Assembly (NCBI RefSeq): GCF_030704535.1
Contig: NC_081810.1
Location: 8,256,501 to 8,320,500, forward strand
DNA from: Vitis vinifera
Lineage: Eukaryota; Streptophyta; Magnoliopsida; Vitales; Vitaceae
DNA length: 64,000 bases
Direction of reading: 5' to 3'
This document shows, in pieces, positions 23,376 through 36,823 of the stretch (the stretch's first letter is position 1; every line of letters starts with the position of its first letter). The notes beneath the pieces were generated by a model, which saw nothing but the letters and a program-made list of their open reading frames with translations, searched no databases and was not told the origin of the DNA. Made by a program: the position numbers and the translations under genes.

Positions 23376-24752
23376 CTTTTTCCTTTTTTTAGCCTGCATG
23401 ATGAATATTGGTTGATGGATGTGTTAAGGGCTTTAAGGCTTGAATTTTAGAAGATATGGAGGAGAGCAACAATAGGATTGGTCAAACTTCAATAAAACCT
23501 TCAAGCTTATAGAGACCGTTCACCACCGTTTGGTTTCGATATAAATCCTCTCTATTCTCTATCCACAAGTTTTCCTTTTTCTACTTTGAGTACTTTTAAT
23601 TTTATCCTCTCTCCATGTGAAAAAAGAACCATTTTGGGTTTTTTCACCTAGATATAATTTTGTTTGGCTTGGCTTCTTCATTCCCAAAAGCACTTCGAAA
23701 TTACACGTAGGATATTAGAAGTCTAGAACACCATTAAACATGTTGTTAATGTCAATTTTTCATAGGTTCAAATGATCAAGCCAAAGTTAATTAACTGAAT
23801 TAATATGTATCGCATGACAATAGTTCAATGGCTAAAAGCAACCCATGGAGAAATTTTATGAAGTCAATAGTGAATCATCCCTCTGAGTTACTTATCAAAA
23901 TGCTGAATTAATTAATGAAGCTCTAAATGAATAATATAATCCAATTAAGTGATGGGTGGTAGTATATATATGTATATATATTCTTCATGGATTCATCTAC
24001 TACGTACATAATAGTGCAGACCTGCGGAAACGGCTTCCTGTGGGAGCTTGATATAATTCTCTATGTGATTGTATGAATTCAAATACGAATATTGGCCGAA
24101 AACACATCATTAGTTGTGCGAGATCTTTGTGTAAATAATACGTATTAAGGTAAATAAAACGAATAATGATAAGAATCCAACGGAGATTATTGGCAATGCT
24201 TCGAAACTTTTCTCTTATATACCTCTTGCAAACCCCACATAGAACAACATATTGGCAAGCTTTTCTCAATGAGTTTAATTACGTGCAATGAAGTGAAGAT
24301 TAAGGACTGTTAGATTATCATTATCCTGTAAAAAGACAACTTTCCAACACCATTTTTAGTAGTTGGGAGCTATGAATACTGAAATTCAAGTTTTGTTAAC
24401 TTGTGTCATTTTTGAAGAAACAATTTTCTCCAAAATTTATATGTACACTGATCATGACTTCAATTGATAGTAGTTCAGTGGTGCATTTTAATTCAAAGCT
24501 AAATAATGAATGTGTAAAAAGAGATAGATCAGCTGGTAGATGTGACAAGAAAAGCTAGAAACAAAAAGTTTGTTTTATAGGGATATCATGGATAGATACA
24601 TATATCTAAACTTCAAGTTACAGAGGCAAGAAAAAAAGAAAGAAAAAAAAAAAAAAAAAAGAGGGAGAAAGGAGGAGAGACACAATTGCATCCACCAACT
24701 CTTAATTTCCTGTCAAGTACACTAGCATCTAGCTACACAATTAATGGGTGTC
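23231..24752. other. Spacer between CHX genes 1 and 2
   Basis: Promoter of gene 1 and 3' flank of gene 2. It holds a CT-rich tract running into about 26 T residues (23313-23375) and an A-run near 24640. A minus-strand frame at 24000-24269 has no recognisable homology and is not called. Confidence 0.55.
23313..23375. repeat. (CT)n-poly(T) tract
   Basis: Repeated CT/TTTCT units followed by an uninterrupted T-run. It sits about 85-145 bp upstream of the CHX gene 1 ATG, so on the gene's strand it is an A-run followed by GA repeats. Confidence 0.8.
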
Positions 24753-27700
24753 TTACAACTTTCGTTGTTGTTGCACAACCAATACAGAAGCATTGCTGTC
24801 TAGATCTGATGCTGCAAGCAGGTCTCCAAGGGCCCCAAGCTCTGGGAATTCACTCCATTCTGTGAGGCCTGATGTAAGAGGCGATTCTACACCGTGCCGT
24901 CTCCCTACTATTATGAGGTCATACTGACTAGTCATTGATCGAACAATCAATGCCGTCTCAGGTCCATCTTTCACAACTCTCTGTAAATAGTTAACTTGTT
25001 CAAAGCCCAGATTACTATGTTTAATATCCTTGAGTGCCTCATCATCAAGAATATTTTCCCACTCGTTTGTGTTTTCATCGTCCATGGGCAAGAAATGAGC
25101 TATTGTGAGGTTCACGTTGGGGCCTGAAACCATGCGTTTGGCATAGGCCAAGCCCTCACGGTCATCGTTTCCTCCTAGGAAAATAAGAGCAATGTAAAAT
25201 GACTGTGAGGCCGAGCGCCCTAGCTGGGCACGGTCAACAAGAATCCCTACAGAGCAAGGAGCCATGTCCAGGACACTGCAATTAAGGTTCCTTATCCTTT
25301 GCTCGTCTGATTCAATAGACCCACCGATGTTCCATTTACGGTGGAAGGGGATTATCATAAATAGAGCCAGTTTGTTTAGCGCAAGAGTGCATATATCCTC
25401 ATGCATGAGCTTGTGGGGAGAGATGGCTGTAAAGACATGGGTCAAGGCAGCACCTCCATTGTTCCGCTGGTAGCGATTGAGCGCAAGGATGACATTTTCG
25501 GAGTAGGAGTGATTAGAAACAGTCCTCTTCTGCATGTCATGGGAAATGAAGATTGGGGTGGCCCGCCCAACTAGCTCGATGAGGTGAAGAACATAAATGG
25601 AGATGGGGTTGTCTCTGGTAGGATTGGAGGCATTGAGCAGGTTGATGATGGAGGTTACGCCTTCTTGTTCATGGACACATGCAAGTATGCGAAGCTCGGC
25701 GTTGGGTTTGCAATGCATAATGTTCCTTGTCTGGTAGCCTGCATATTTCCTTGAAGGATCATAGAGTTTTCTCACCAGGAATGGCACAATAGCTGCGTTC
25801 AAGGTTGTAGCAATAACCATTAGTCCAAATATTTCATCATCCACCACCTGCACTTGGTAAACAAACAAAAGAAAAAAAAAAAAGGAAAAAAAATGGAGGG
25901 ACGTCAATGATAGATGTTCAACCGCAGTATCAATCCACTTGAAAGTGGAAGAATTTCTGAGGCAGATTTTCTTACCCCGCTGTCCCTTAGAACGCTTTGG
26001 GTGGCCATGTTTACAGTGCCTTTGGCGCTCATGATGAGGCTAAGTGCTAAAGCATCATTACAGGGCATCTTGCAATACAAGAGAGGTGCCACGCAGGCTC
26101 CAATTTTTGCTATAAGAGTGGCAAGAATGATAAAAATATTGGCTACTGTTTCCTTGTCTCCTTTCCTGAAGACGTCAATCACATTTGCTCTCATGGCACA
26201 TGTAGCCATGAAGATTGGCATAAGAACAAGTGAGACCATGGAATCGAGCTTTTCCACCAGAGCAGAGCCTAATGGGGGTCCATCTGGTACAGCCAGACCG
26301 AAGATAAATGCCCCAAAGATAACATACTGTCCAAAAAAATCAGAAAAGATACCACAAAAAAGGAGCCCCAAAATGATAGCGTAAATGTACACATTCTTGA
26401 CCGCCCTGCCTTCTGGTGTCTGTGCAACGACCCAGAACATGGCCGGGCGGAGGATGTACACAACCACAAGGACAAAAACAACAGGTGATACCACGGTTAC
26501 CACCGCTGTATGCCATGGTGCGCCTTCACGGGTCCTAACCACGACGGAAACAATGGTGAGGAATAAGCTAAATAAGTCGCTGACTATAGCTGAAGACAGT
26601 GCTAGCCGGCCAAGCTCCGAATTCAGGATTTTGAGTTCACTGAGGAGGCAAGCGATGACTGGGAATGGCGTCAGAGAATGCACTGCTGCTATATAGGTAA
26701 GATTCGTGGCTTCTTTCGCCCAAAACTCAAGGCAGATTACTGCGACGGCCATACCAACTATTAATGGCCCCAAAAGGGCTAATATCCCAACAGCCAAGGC
26801 CTTTTTGCCTGTGTTACTTATCATGCCCATATCCATTTTCACTCCAATTAGAAACATAAAAAGTGTGTACCCAAATATTGATAGAGTACCAATTATATTC
26901 TGACTTTCTACATTGAGAAACATTTCTGAATAGGCCGAGATGTTCCCCAGCGCTGATCCACCCAGCAGTAGTCCAGCCTAGTTCACGCAAATCATTCACA
27001 CATTCACATTCATCAGTTATCATCACCCATCACAAAAAAAACAAAGAAGAAAAAAGAGAAGGCTCCTCTTCAATTGGTTAATTTATTAAATCTTTCATTT
27101 TATATACTCAAAACTTTTCCTTGTTCAAGTTTTGGTAGGGAGTCAAGTATATAAAGAGGCTGCTAGCATTAAGGGTTGATGAGTTGGATGTAATGTAGTT
27201 TGTTTCTTAATATTTTAACCATGGTTAAGTTATCCTTTTGACTACGGTTGTAATCCGGCCGAATAGAGGGCCTAATTTTTGACGATGAGAATTATGATTT
27301 CTGGTCTGTAAACATGAAAACTACTTTCTTGTCTGTTAGTTTATGGAACATGGTTGAGAATGGGTTTAAGGAACCAGATTTTGAAGAGAGATTGACTGAA
27401 AATCAGCAAAAGAAGCTGGAAGAAGACAGAATATGGAATGCAAGTGCTCTCTCCATGTTGCATAGAGCTGTAGCAGACTCCACTTTTCCAAGAATCATGA
27501 GAGCAGTTAAAGCCAAAGATGCTTAAATGATCTTGCAACATGAGTAGGTAGGAGATCTGAAGGTAAGAAACGTGAAACTAAGGAACTTGAGAATATTAAG
27601 ATGAAAGAAAATGAGATTATAAATTATTACTCTTTCACATTCACAGAACTTGTTAATCAAATGAAAGTTTAGGATGAAGAGATTTTTTATAAGAAAATTG

Positions 27701-30700
27701 TTGAGAAATTTTTTATTAGTGTGCTTGAAAAATTTGATCTAACTGTGGCTTGATAGAAGAAACAAAAGATATCTCAAAATTGAGTATCCGTGCTCCTTGA
27801 AATTATTTGAGCATAAGCTAACTTGAAATTAAAAATAAAAAAGTAGAAAATATTGCATTTCCGGTCTAAACTTAATGTTGGAGCCAAAAACAATGAGAAG
27901 TAGCCATATAACAATGATTAGAAAGGAAAATTGTTTGGCCGAGGAAGGGGAAAAGATCCAAGAGGCAGAGGTAAAGGCAAGGTAGAAATAGAGACAACTT
28001 TGATGGAAAATTTTACGAAGGATCATCTCAAAAGTGTAAAACCTACAAACGAAGTAGTCATTTAGAAGATTATTGTTGGTTCAAGGGAAAGCCATGATGC
28101 TACAACTATAAAAAAATCGAGCATGTACAAAAAGATTATAGATTAAGAGATATGCAACAAGAAAATGCTACAATTGCAAAAGACGGTGAAATAAATATGT
28201 TTTACGTTCATCAAACTCGACATGAAAATGAAGTGTGCCTCACAAGTGATAATTGCTCTTAAAGTGGTTCTTAGACCATGATTGTACAAATCATATGACA
28301 ACAAATAAAAGCATTTTTCTTGATATGGATGTTGCTACATCATCAAAAGTAATTCTTGGAAATTACTTATTGGTAGAAGTAAAAGGCAAAGGATCCATTG
28401 GAGTCCAAACCAAAAAAAGTGCAATATGTACTCGAGGTATATTTATGTTCTTGATTTAAACCAAAATTTATTGAGTGTTAAACAACTTGCAGAGAATGAT
28501 TATTCATTGCATTCTGGAGACAATTCTTGCATGATTATGATAAAGGCTATAATAACTTGATGATGGCGAAACTGAAAATGGAGAATTGCAACTTTCTACT
28601 CAATTTCAAGCTTTCAAAAGATGTGGCCTTGAAGGTAGATGTCAATAGCAATTCATGGCTTTGGCCTAGGCGACTTAGACACCTGAATTTTAAAGGACTC
28701 AAGTCATTATGATAGAAAAATATGGTGTATGGGCTACCAAAAATTAATAAAAAGAATGAAGTTGGTGAATGATGTAATCTTAGGAAGCATCACCAGCAAT
28801 CCTTTCTAAAAGGAGTAGCTTAGAGAGCTAAAGAAGATACTTGAACTTGTGCATACAGTTGTGTGTGGGCCAATGCAAACACCCTCGCATTCTCAAAATA
28901 GGTACTTTATCTTATTTATTGATGATTTTACAAGAATAACATGAGTTTATTTTATGAGGCAAAAGTTTGAAGTGTTTAGCATCTTTAAAAAGTTTAAAAT
29001 CCTTGTTAAAAAGCAAACTAGCTATTGCATGAAGATGTTGAGAAGTGATAGAGGCAAGAAGTATAATTAAAAGGAATTTGATCAGTTTTGTGGATATGAT
29101 GGCATGGAAAGACAACTCATAGGCTACATTCTACAACAAAATGAGGTATTTGAAAGGAATAATCAAACTATGATGGAGATGACAAAGTCAATATGAGAAG
29201 AAACTTCCTAAAACTTCTTGTTTATGCTCAAATTCCACAAAAACAAAAAAAAAGACAAAAAAAAAATGGTACAAGCTTTATGAGGCAAGTGAGAAATGTA
29301 TTTTTATTGGTTGTAGCTTTCAATCTAAAGGCTACAAGTTGTATAGTTTGAAAATTAAGAAAATGATAATTAGTAGTGATGTCTTATTTGATGAGGATGC
29401 TATGTGGAGTTGGGAAAAGGAAGTAGTTGTGAAAAATGTTGTTCTTCCAATTGACTTGCCCTAAAAATCAGTCATTGAAAAAAATGAAAAAAAATGAAGA
29501 TAAAGAAGATTCAACTCAACCAAATTTTTCATCACCAACAAGTAACCCTTTAAGCTCAAGTTTATCATCACCAAGCTCAATTCTAAGAAAAATGAAGAGC
29601 TTGAGTGATATTTATGAGAGATACAATTTGTGTTGTTGAACTAGAACACTTTGAAGAGGCCATGAAAAAAGAGGTTTGAGGAAAGTCATGCTAGAAGAAA
29701 TGAATGCTATTCAAAAGAATAAAAAATTGGGGTTGGTTGATAAGCCAAAAAATAAATAAATCATTAGAGTGAAATGGATCTATAAAATAAAATTTAATGT
29801 TGGTGGATCTATTTGAAGAAATAAAGCAAGATTAATTGCTAAGGGCTATGCTCAACATGCCTGGTGTTGACTTTCATGAAATTTTTGCTTTAGTTTCTCC
29901 TTAGATACCATGAAAGTGCTTGTTGCACTTGTTGCCAACTTGATGTTAAATTAACCTTCTTGAATGGACAATTGAAAGAAGTGCATGCATGTTGAACAAC
30001 ATCAATGATTCATTATCAAAGGAAAAGAAAACAAAGTCTACAAGCTAAAAAATAAAAAAGGCTTTATAGGGACTCAAAAAGGCACCTAGAGCTAAGTATA
30101 GTGAGATTGATGGCTACTTCTTTGAAAAAGGTTTCCAGGACACAAGAGTGAGCCAACCTTGTATGTGAATAAACAAGGTAAGTCCGACATCCTCATTATT
30201 CCTCTTTATGTTGGTGACTTGGTATTTTATTGGAAATAACAAAAAGATGATGAATGAATTAAAAAATGAAGTGATGAAGAAATATGGAATGAGTGATACA
30301 TTATTTTCTTGGCAAGGAGATTCACCAAAATGATGGAGGAGTTTTTATTTCTTAAAAAAATTATGCTCAGAAGGTTCCAAAAAAGTTGGGAATGCTCTTG
30401 TTTATAATGAAAATTTGATGAAAGAAGATGGTGTAAAGAAGGTGGATGAAACCCTTTATAGGAGTTTGGTTGGGAACCTATTGTATCTCACAACAAGAAG
30501 GTGAGATATCATGTTTGCTGCTAGCCTGCTATCAAAATTCATGAATAGTCCAAGTCAGTTTCATTTTGGTGTTGGAAAAAGAGTCTTAAGGTATATTCAA
30601 GTACAAGGAGTTATGGAATTCGATTTGAGAGAAATCCTAAAGCGAAGTTGATTGAGTTTTGTGATAGTGATTGGAGGGGATGTGTAGATGATATGAAAAG

Positions 30701-31674
30701 CACATCAAGCTATGTTTTTTTTCTTAGCATAGGTGTATTTTCATGGTTGTCGAAAAAGCAATAGTCAGTTGCTCAATCTTCAGCTGAAGCAAATCACATG
30801 CCAGCCTCAATCGCAACTTCTCAAGCTATATGGGTTGGATGAATTTTGGAAGACATTAGAGAAAAACAACTATCACCAACAAAGATCCTTTGTGACAAGT
30901 GACAACAAATCAATTATTGCAGGTCTAAAGATCAAATGGCAGATATCTTGACTAGGGCACTTCAACAACAAAGTTTCAAATGCTAAGGAAAGCAGCATTG
31001 GGAGTTCAAGAGCAGTACATGGCTAAGTTATCTTTTTGATCTACAGCTATAATCCTGACAAACGGAGGACATGGACAGAAAGAAAGAAGTGTGTTGAGCA
31101 AGCTTCACAATTTTTATTTTTATTTTTAATCTAAAAATCTGATAAAATATTCATAAGTGCAGTTCACGTTGCCTGAGTGTGTGCACCCTATTTTTGCTTT
31201 GCTCTGTTTTTTCTTGTTTCTTTCTCTACAGATTTGCAGGCCTTCATTTATGTGAAGAACCAGTAGATTGTTCAAGGGTAGCATCAACAGAAAACCTTCC
31301 AACAATAAGAAAGAAGAAACAAGGGCGAAGCAAAAATAATTAAGCTCAAAATTCTCTAATCGCCTGGTACCAAATTAATATTGGCTATCATGATTAGAAA
31401 GAAACATACAAAATGGGACATAAATGTTCAGATTGCAATGAAGTTTATGCAGAGATTCGAGAGGGAGAGGACTTACAGCAATCTCAGAAATGAGCATGGG
31501 GAGTCCTAAATGCTTGAGAACAAAATGAAGCGTGTGAATAACTGCAAGAATGGCGAGAATCTGCATTTGCAGCAATGGCAAAGGAAACTTCAGTGGCCCT
31601 TTCTCATATTTCCATACACCAAAGGAATTCACCTTTGGTGGTAATTCCGTGCAAGAAAGGAGCTGCTCTGGCAT
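24753..31674 (-). CDS. CHX: CHX-type cation/H+ antiporter, gene 2 (copia remnant in intron 1)
   Basis: Exon 1 is 31674-31477, exon 2 is 26977-25976 and exon 3 is 25847-24753. All junctions are GT-AG and phase 0, giving 764 residues. Exon 1 (starts [20 protein letters not shown]) ends ISEIA at a GCT|GTAAGT donor, and exon 2 resumes [11 protein letters not shown], the same boundary as in the three neighbours. An in-frame TAG upstream supports the ATG at 31674. Intron 1 is 4499 bp and contains an old copia element in opposite orientation. Exon 2 keeps [11 protein letters not shown], the following Asp (VSDLFS) and SAKG, and has VPDGPP, so the exchanger core looks functional. The usual LGPS at the start of exon 2 is LGGS. 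The N terminus is short and diverged. Correct splicing across the retroelement is not proven by sequence. Confidence 0.85.
27160..31310 (+). mobile_element. Degraded Ty1/copia LTR retrotransposon in CHX gene 2 intron 1
   Basis: Boundaries are approximate. In order along the + strand: a gag-like part from about 27275, a zinc-knuckle-like region near 28090, a protease-like part near 28260, GAG-pre-integrase and integrase core about 28660-29200, reverse transcriptase about 29770-30540, and RNase H about 30560-30960. That order (integrase before reverse transcriptase) marks the copia superfamily. It is broken, with well over ten breaks, some regions are missing, and no long frame survives, so it is an old fossil. 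A diverged repeat of about 50 bp (27222-27270 and 31018-31070) may be a trace of the terminal regions; intact LTRs were not recognised. It lies antisense to the host gene. Confidence 0.88.
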
Positions 31675-32932
31675 TTGGCCGGATCTTGGATTGGTCCTCC
31701 CCCGTCTCTTGCCAGTAGAAACTGCCTATGTCCCCGATGGTGGCCCCGCCTGTCACAGAGAGATAATAAGGATGCAAAGGAGGAATGAGAGGAGAGAATG
31801 GGAATGGGAAAGGAAAAACAAAAGGCTTTTTAACCAACCACAATGACTGGGATGCAATGGAGGGATGTGAGGGATCACAGCTGCCTAATTCTTACTATTT
31901 TTAGTTTTTCTTGTTTTCATTTCTTGTTAGCTCTCCAAATTAAGACAAAGTATCGGACCTATTGGTCATATATTTGTATGATTAACCACCCCTTTAAGGG
32001 CTGGCCACACCCCAAGCCTGGCCCCCTACCCAGGTGCCAAGTAAAAATCCATCTTCATACTTTGTATGAGTTCATCCTACGCAAATTGTGCAGTTTCACA
32101 GCTTTGCTTCTATGAATAGATACACGAGTCCTTGAGTCTGTAGCAGAGGAAGCAGGGTGATTAAGCAACTGGGGAAGAGAATGGGTGTGTGTAGCTTGTC
32201 CAAAATGAACCCAATGAAGCATGGGGCTCTAGCTCCATTCTCAAGGGCCTAGTGTGACTGGAAACTCTCGTTCATAGATGGGGTCCATCTACCTTGAAAA
32301 AAGGGAGTACCCTTTCCTGCTAAAAATTTACTTGGTTGTGCCCACTTCGTTTTTCATCTTGCTTAATTAATGTCTAGATAACTCATCTCATTGCCATATT
32401 TGAGCTGCAATTTTTCAGGGTTTGATCAGCCTAACCACAAAAAGTCTCAAGTTTGGAAGTGCCTCTTTGAACATCTTAATTGAGGCAATACATCCAAGTT
32501 GGTAGCATATAATATATATCATTACCATATGTATAAAGTCATGCAATTAGCTTTCTGAGTTAGTAGCTTTAAAACCAATTAGGCTAATCCAAATAACATA
32601 GCCTGAATATACAAGATCACAGTTGAGGTTACTCAGTTTCTTTCTATGCTTTGCCAGTTTTTGGGCAGCCAGATGGACTAATGACCACTGACCCTTTTGA
32701 TCCATCCAAAAGAGGAGGTTGTACCAAAAATCTTGTTTCGAAGTCATGGCTAATTACCATTCCTGGATCAGTATGAGATATTTTTCATTTACATTTCTCA
32801 TGCATATTCAGGCTAAAATACAGTACTGAAACACATTCCCTAGCCATCTAGTTCTCCTATATGTTTTCTTCTCAATTTATTTGAATGTACGCTCCTAGCT
32901 TGCAATCTTTAGCATCTTCATAGTCCCAGAAA
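31675..32932. other. Spacer between CHX genes 2 and 3
   Basis: Upstream region of gene 2 and 3' flank of gene 3. Short frames on both strands near 31550-31850 overlap exon 1 of gene 2 and are not genes. Nothing else is supported. Confidence 0.55.
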
Positions 32933-35817
32933 TCATGAAGCCCCATTGAGGCTGAGATCTTGCACCCCTAATCCAAATGGCTGCTGCTGCACCACCAATA
33001 CCGAAAAGAGAAAATCTGAACCGGCCAGCATATCCCCAATCAGCCCAAGCTCGGTGCATTCATGCCATTCAGTAAGGCCTAATGTAAATGGAGACTTATC
33101 ATGGTGTCTACCCACTATAAATAAATCAAAACCTTCCTCCATGGACCGAATCACCTGTGTTGTTCCTTCCCCATCTTTAACAATGACTTCACTGTAAACA
33201 ATCTTGTCCACTGCATCAGCCTTAAACTCATTCATCAGCTTTTTGTCAAGATACTCCTCAGTTTCTTCAGTGTAAGCCTGCTCCCCCCATGGTCTAAAAC
33301 AGACAACCGTGAGTCTTATCTTTGGATCCTCAGCCATACGTCTGCTGTATGAAAGAGCTTCTCGATCATCAGCCCCACCAAGAAAGAGCAAAGCAATATG
33401 GTACAATGAATGCCCAGCCACAAATGACCTGTGCCCACCAATGTGGCCCCTGTCAACCAGGATCCCAACAGAGCAAGGAGCCTTATCAATGACATTCAGG
33501 TTTACAGTCTTAATAGAGGTGGCTGTAGCTTCCTCTGTTCCACCAAAGGCCATCTGCTTATGGAAGGGGACGATAACTATGTTCGCCCTCATCTCTAGTG
33601 CTATAGCACATATATCTGTATGCATGCTTGAATAAGGTGCAATGGCCGTAAAATGCTGCACTGTCACACGCCCATGGTTGTGCTGCTCATAATAGTTGAA
33701 GGCATTGATAATATGCCCCAAGTGGGTTACACCAGAAGTGAGTTTCTTTTTCGAGTCATATGATTCAAGAACAGATGATGAACTGCCAGTGAGCTCCATG
33801 AGGCAAAGGGCAACGATGGAGATGGGGCTGCTTTTGGTGGCATGTGAGGCTTCAAGGAGGTTTATAATGGTGGACACATTGTGTTCATTGTGGATGCAGA
33901 CCAATATTCGAAACTCCGAATCATGCTTAGGGTACATAATGCTTTTTCTGCTATAGGACATGTGACTACTTGCTGGATCATAAAGGTAACCGACAATGGG
34001 TCTGCAGACCCCTGTGACAATCAGCATGGTGATTAACAGAAGGCTATAGGATTGGTAGCTTAAGATCTGCAGACAGACCAATGAACTAGTAAAAAAGAAA
34101 TTTATCTACACCCCAAATTTGCATACTGAAATCTCCCTTATGGCAATGGATTTATATTACAATGGAACTCCTGCTATATGTCATAGGTTCAAGCTTTCTT
34201 CATCAGTTTTCAGGAGAGTAAAAAAAATTTCTTCTTATACTAAAACATGACCACTGATATAATCTGTGAAAAATAGGTAAAAACCAACTGTGAAAACTGC
34301 TACATTTCTTGGATTATACTCTGTTTGGTAGACAAGAAGATGGTCCAAGGATTTTCACTTTTCTTTACTTTCCCCTCCATTTTCTTGCTGATCAAACAGA
34401 GCATCAAACAACTGATTGCTTGGTTGAATATGCAGAGGGAAAGAGAGATGATTTGAATGATTCAATTACCTTTCTATCCTTCCACATGCTGTATGTGGCA
34501 ACCTCGATAATGCCTTTGCAACACATGATCATAGCAAGACATAAAGAATCCCAGCGAGGAACACCAGAGAAGATTGCTGGAATAAGTGTGCCTGTGAACT
34601 TCCCTATATAGCCCAAAATGATGATGAACTCGACCATGAAGGGAAACATTCCTTTTCCTAGGGAGAACAGTTTCGTTTTTGAGCCACTGAGAGCAAAGAA
34701 AATTGGCAGTAGCAAGCCAGTAACCATAGTATCAAACTTCTGCAGTAAAATTGTTCCAATTGGTGGTCCATCAGGGAGAGCCATGCCTAACACTAAAGGG
34801 CCTAAGGCAGCATGCTGGCCAAGGACCTCAGCACAGAATGCACAACCCATTATCATTACAATGATGATGAAGAAGAGAACTTCGTCCATTCGTTCTCCTT
34901 CTGGAGTTTGTTTCGATATCCAGATTATTATTGGCCGGAAGACAAACACAATGCTGATAAGAAAGATGAGCAGCCATATCAGAGACCATAGCAACATCCA
35001 ATCTGAGTCACGGGCGGCAATGCCTACTGTGTTCATCATTGTAGCCATGAACCAGCTACACAAGTCACTGACCATGGATGTCTGGGTAGCTAAGCGGCCC
35101 AGCTCTGAATTCAGAATATTAAGATCAGTAAGGAGGCTGCTAACAACAACAAAGGAAGTCATAGAATTTAGTGCCACCATGAAAGGAATGGAAACCGATA
35201 ATTTCCTATCAAGAGTCATCACATGATGTATGATGATAAACGCCAATTCACCAAGTCCATAAGGCAATATGAAACCCCCAATGCCTATTAGAACTGCAGT
35301 TTTCCCAGCCTTTTTTAATATCCTTGGGTCCATCTGCAATCCTACTAAAAAGAGGTGAAGCATGAAGCCAACATTTGCGAGTGTTTCAAGTACCAATTTG
35401 CCTCCTGGTGGAAACAACTTCTCTGCATAAGCCCCATCATGTCCTAGAATGGAGGGGCCCATGATAATACCAGCCTGCTCCAAATAAATCACCGGCATAG
35501 ATTACAACCAGAAGTTTCAAGATTTTAACAACCCATGAAACTGAGAAAAAGAGAATGAAAATCTAGAGCGGGAAGAAGCTTACTATAATTTGTGCTGAGA
35601 TCATACCCTGTCCAAGAGGTTTCAGAAAGTAGTAAGTGGTTCTGGTTAAAAGCAGAATCAGAATGCCCTGTGCCAAGAGCATAGGCAAGCTAAAATTAAA
35701 AGGGTCATCTCCAAGAAAAATGCCCTTTGAATGGATCATGTTTCCAGTGAATTGGCACACTAGCTTCTCTTCAGAAAAGGGTCCTGCGACTGGACCCATA
35801 GTCCTCAACCCTTCCAT
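32933..35817 (-). CDS. CHX: CHX-type cation/H+ antiporter, gene 3
   Basis: Exons 35817-35584, 35474-34470 and 34066-32933 join in phase 0 to 790 residues. Exon 1 shows the family signature GIFLGDDPFNFSLPMLL, and the first junction yields AGIIMGPSILGHD. Later motifs are [30 protein letters not shown] (conserved Asp kept), LPDGPPIGT and CCKGIIEVATYSMWKD (conserved Lys kept), so the exchanger core looks intact. The soluble C-terminal half includes [30 protein letters not shown] and ELGLIGDMLAGSD, all usual for CHX. The expected role is monovalent cation/H+ exchange for K+ and pH balance; ion and membrane cannot be told from sequence. Confidence 0.94.
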
Positions 35818-36823
35818 GTCTGAGAACTACAAAATTGGAGAGAGCTTCAGAAATGGGGAAAATAAAATTTTTTTAAAAAAAGGACCAAAAAGGGAAAAAA
35901 GAGGTGTAGCCCAGGTTAGATAAGAAGATCTAGTGAAAGATGAGGAGCCATAACCAGAGGGAGAAGAAAGAGAGAGAGGTGTGTATGGACATGAATCACT
36001 TACTAATACTAGCTAAGAGCTTAACCGTTAAAGTTGACCATGCAAAAAGAAAAAAAAAGAGAGCTTCCATAATACTCGGCTGGCTCCAAGATCCATGATG
36101 CAATCACATCTAGCCATCAAATAAAAGGTTGATGGCTTCATGAGAATTCAAGGAAAAGAAAAGCAATATACCAAAGGAAAAAGGATCAAAATGAAGGAGC
36201 TTATTATTCAATGATGATCTTGCTAATCAGTTGCTGCCAACGAGACGAAAATTTAGTTATTCTCTGGTTCAGATTATGTTTCCTTCGATCATCCCTAATG
36301 CCAATTCTCTTTGAAGCTGGAATTTTTCATCAGGGTATAGATTGGTTTCCGATAATTTTATTGGTTTCAGATGTAATAAGATGTCCCAATTCTGGAGGAT
36401 GAATTTGTAGATAAGTTTTATGTAAAAATAGACTGAAGCAATTCAAGATCTTTCTGATTAGAGTATGCTGATGAGAAAATTGTTGCAGAAACTACAACCT
36501 ACGCTGCAGCAGATTTTGATGAGTCTGAAGGCAGAATAGACATCAAAAGACATCTTGATATAATGGTGTATGGGCTCTGCTGGTCTTTTCTGTTGGTAGG
36601 GGAAGAAAAACAATTTATAAGAAAGCCAAAAGAGGGCATACACATTACATAGGATTGGCTTCTGATCATTTCTTTTTTCCCTAATTAGACAAATCAATCA
36701 GCAGTGGCAAGAAGAACAGAGGAGAAAGAATTTCACATAATTTGAAGGTGATAGTTGCAGTTTTGATAATGAAACTAAAGTCTTTACATATTCTTTTTGG
36801 GATTGTCATAATCCAGAAAATCC
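35818..36823. other. Spacer between CHX genes 3 and 4
   Basis: 1.0 kb with the promoter of gene 3 and the 3' flank of gene 4. No additional gene is seen. Confidence 0.55.

Noticed and set aside
24000-24269. 89-codon minus-strand frame between CHX genes 1 and 2
   Set aside because: No recognisable domain, and it lies in the 3' flank of gene 2.
31550-31846. 98-codon + strand frame
   Set aside because: It is antisense to exon 1 of CHX gene 2, which has the family-matching frame and a proper donor.
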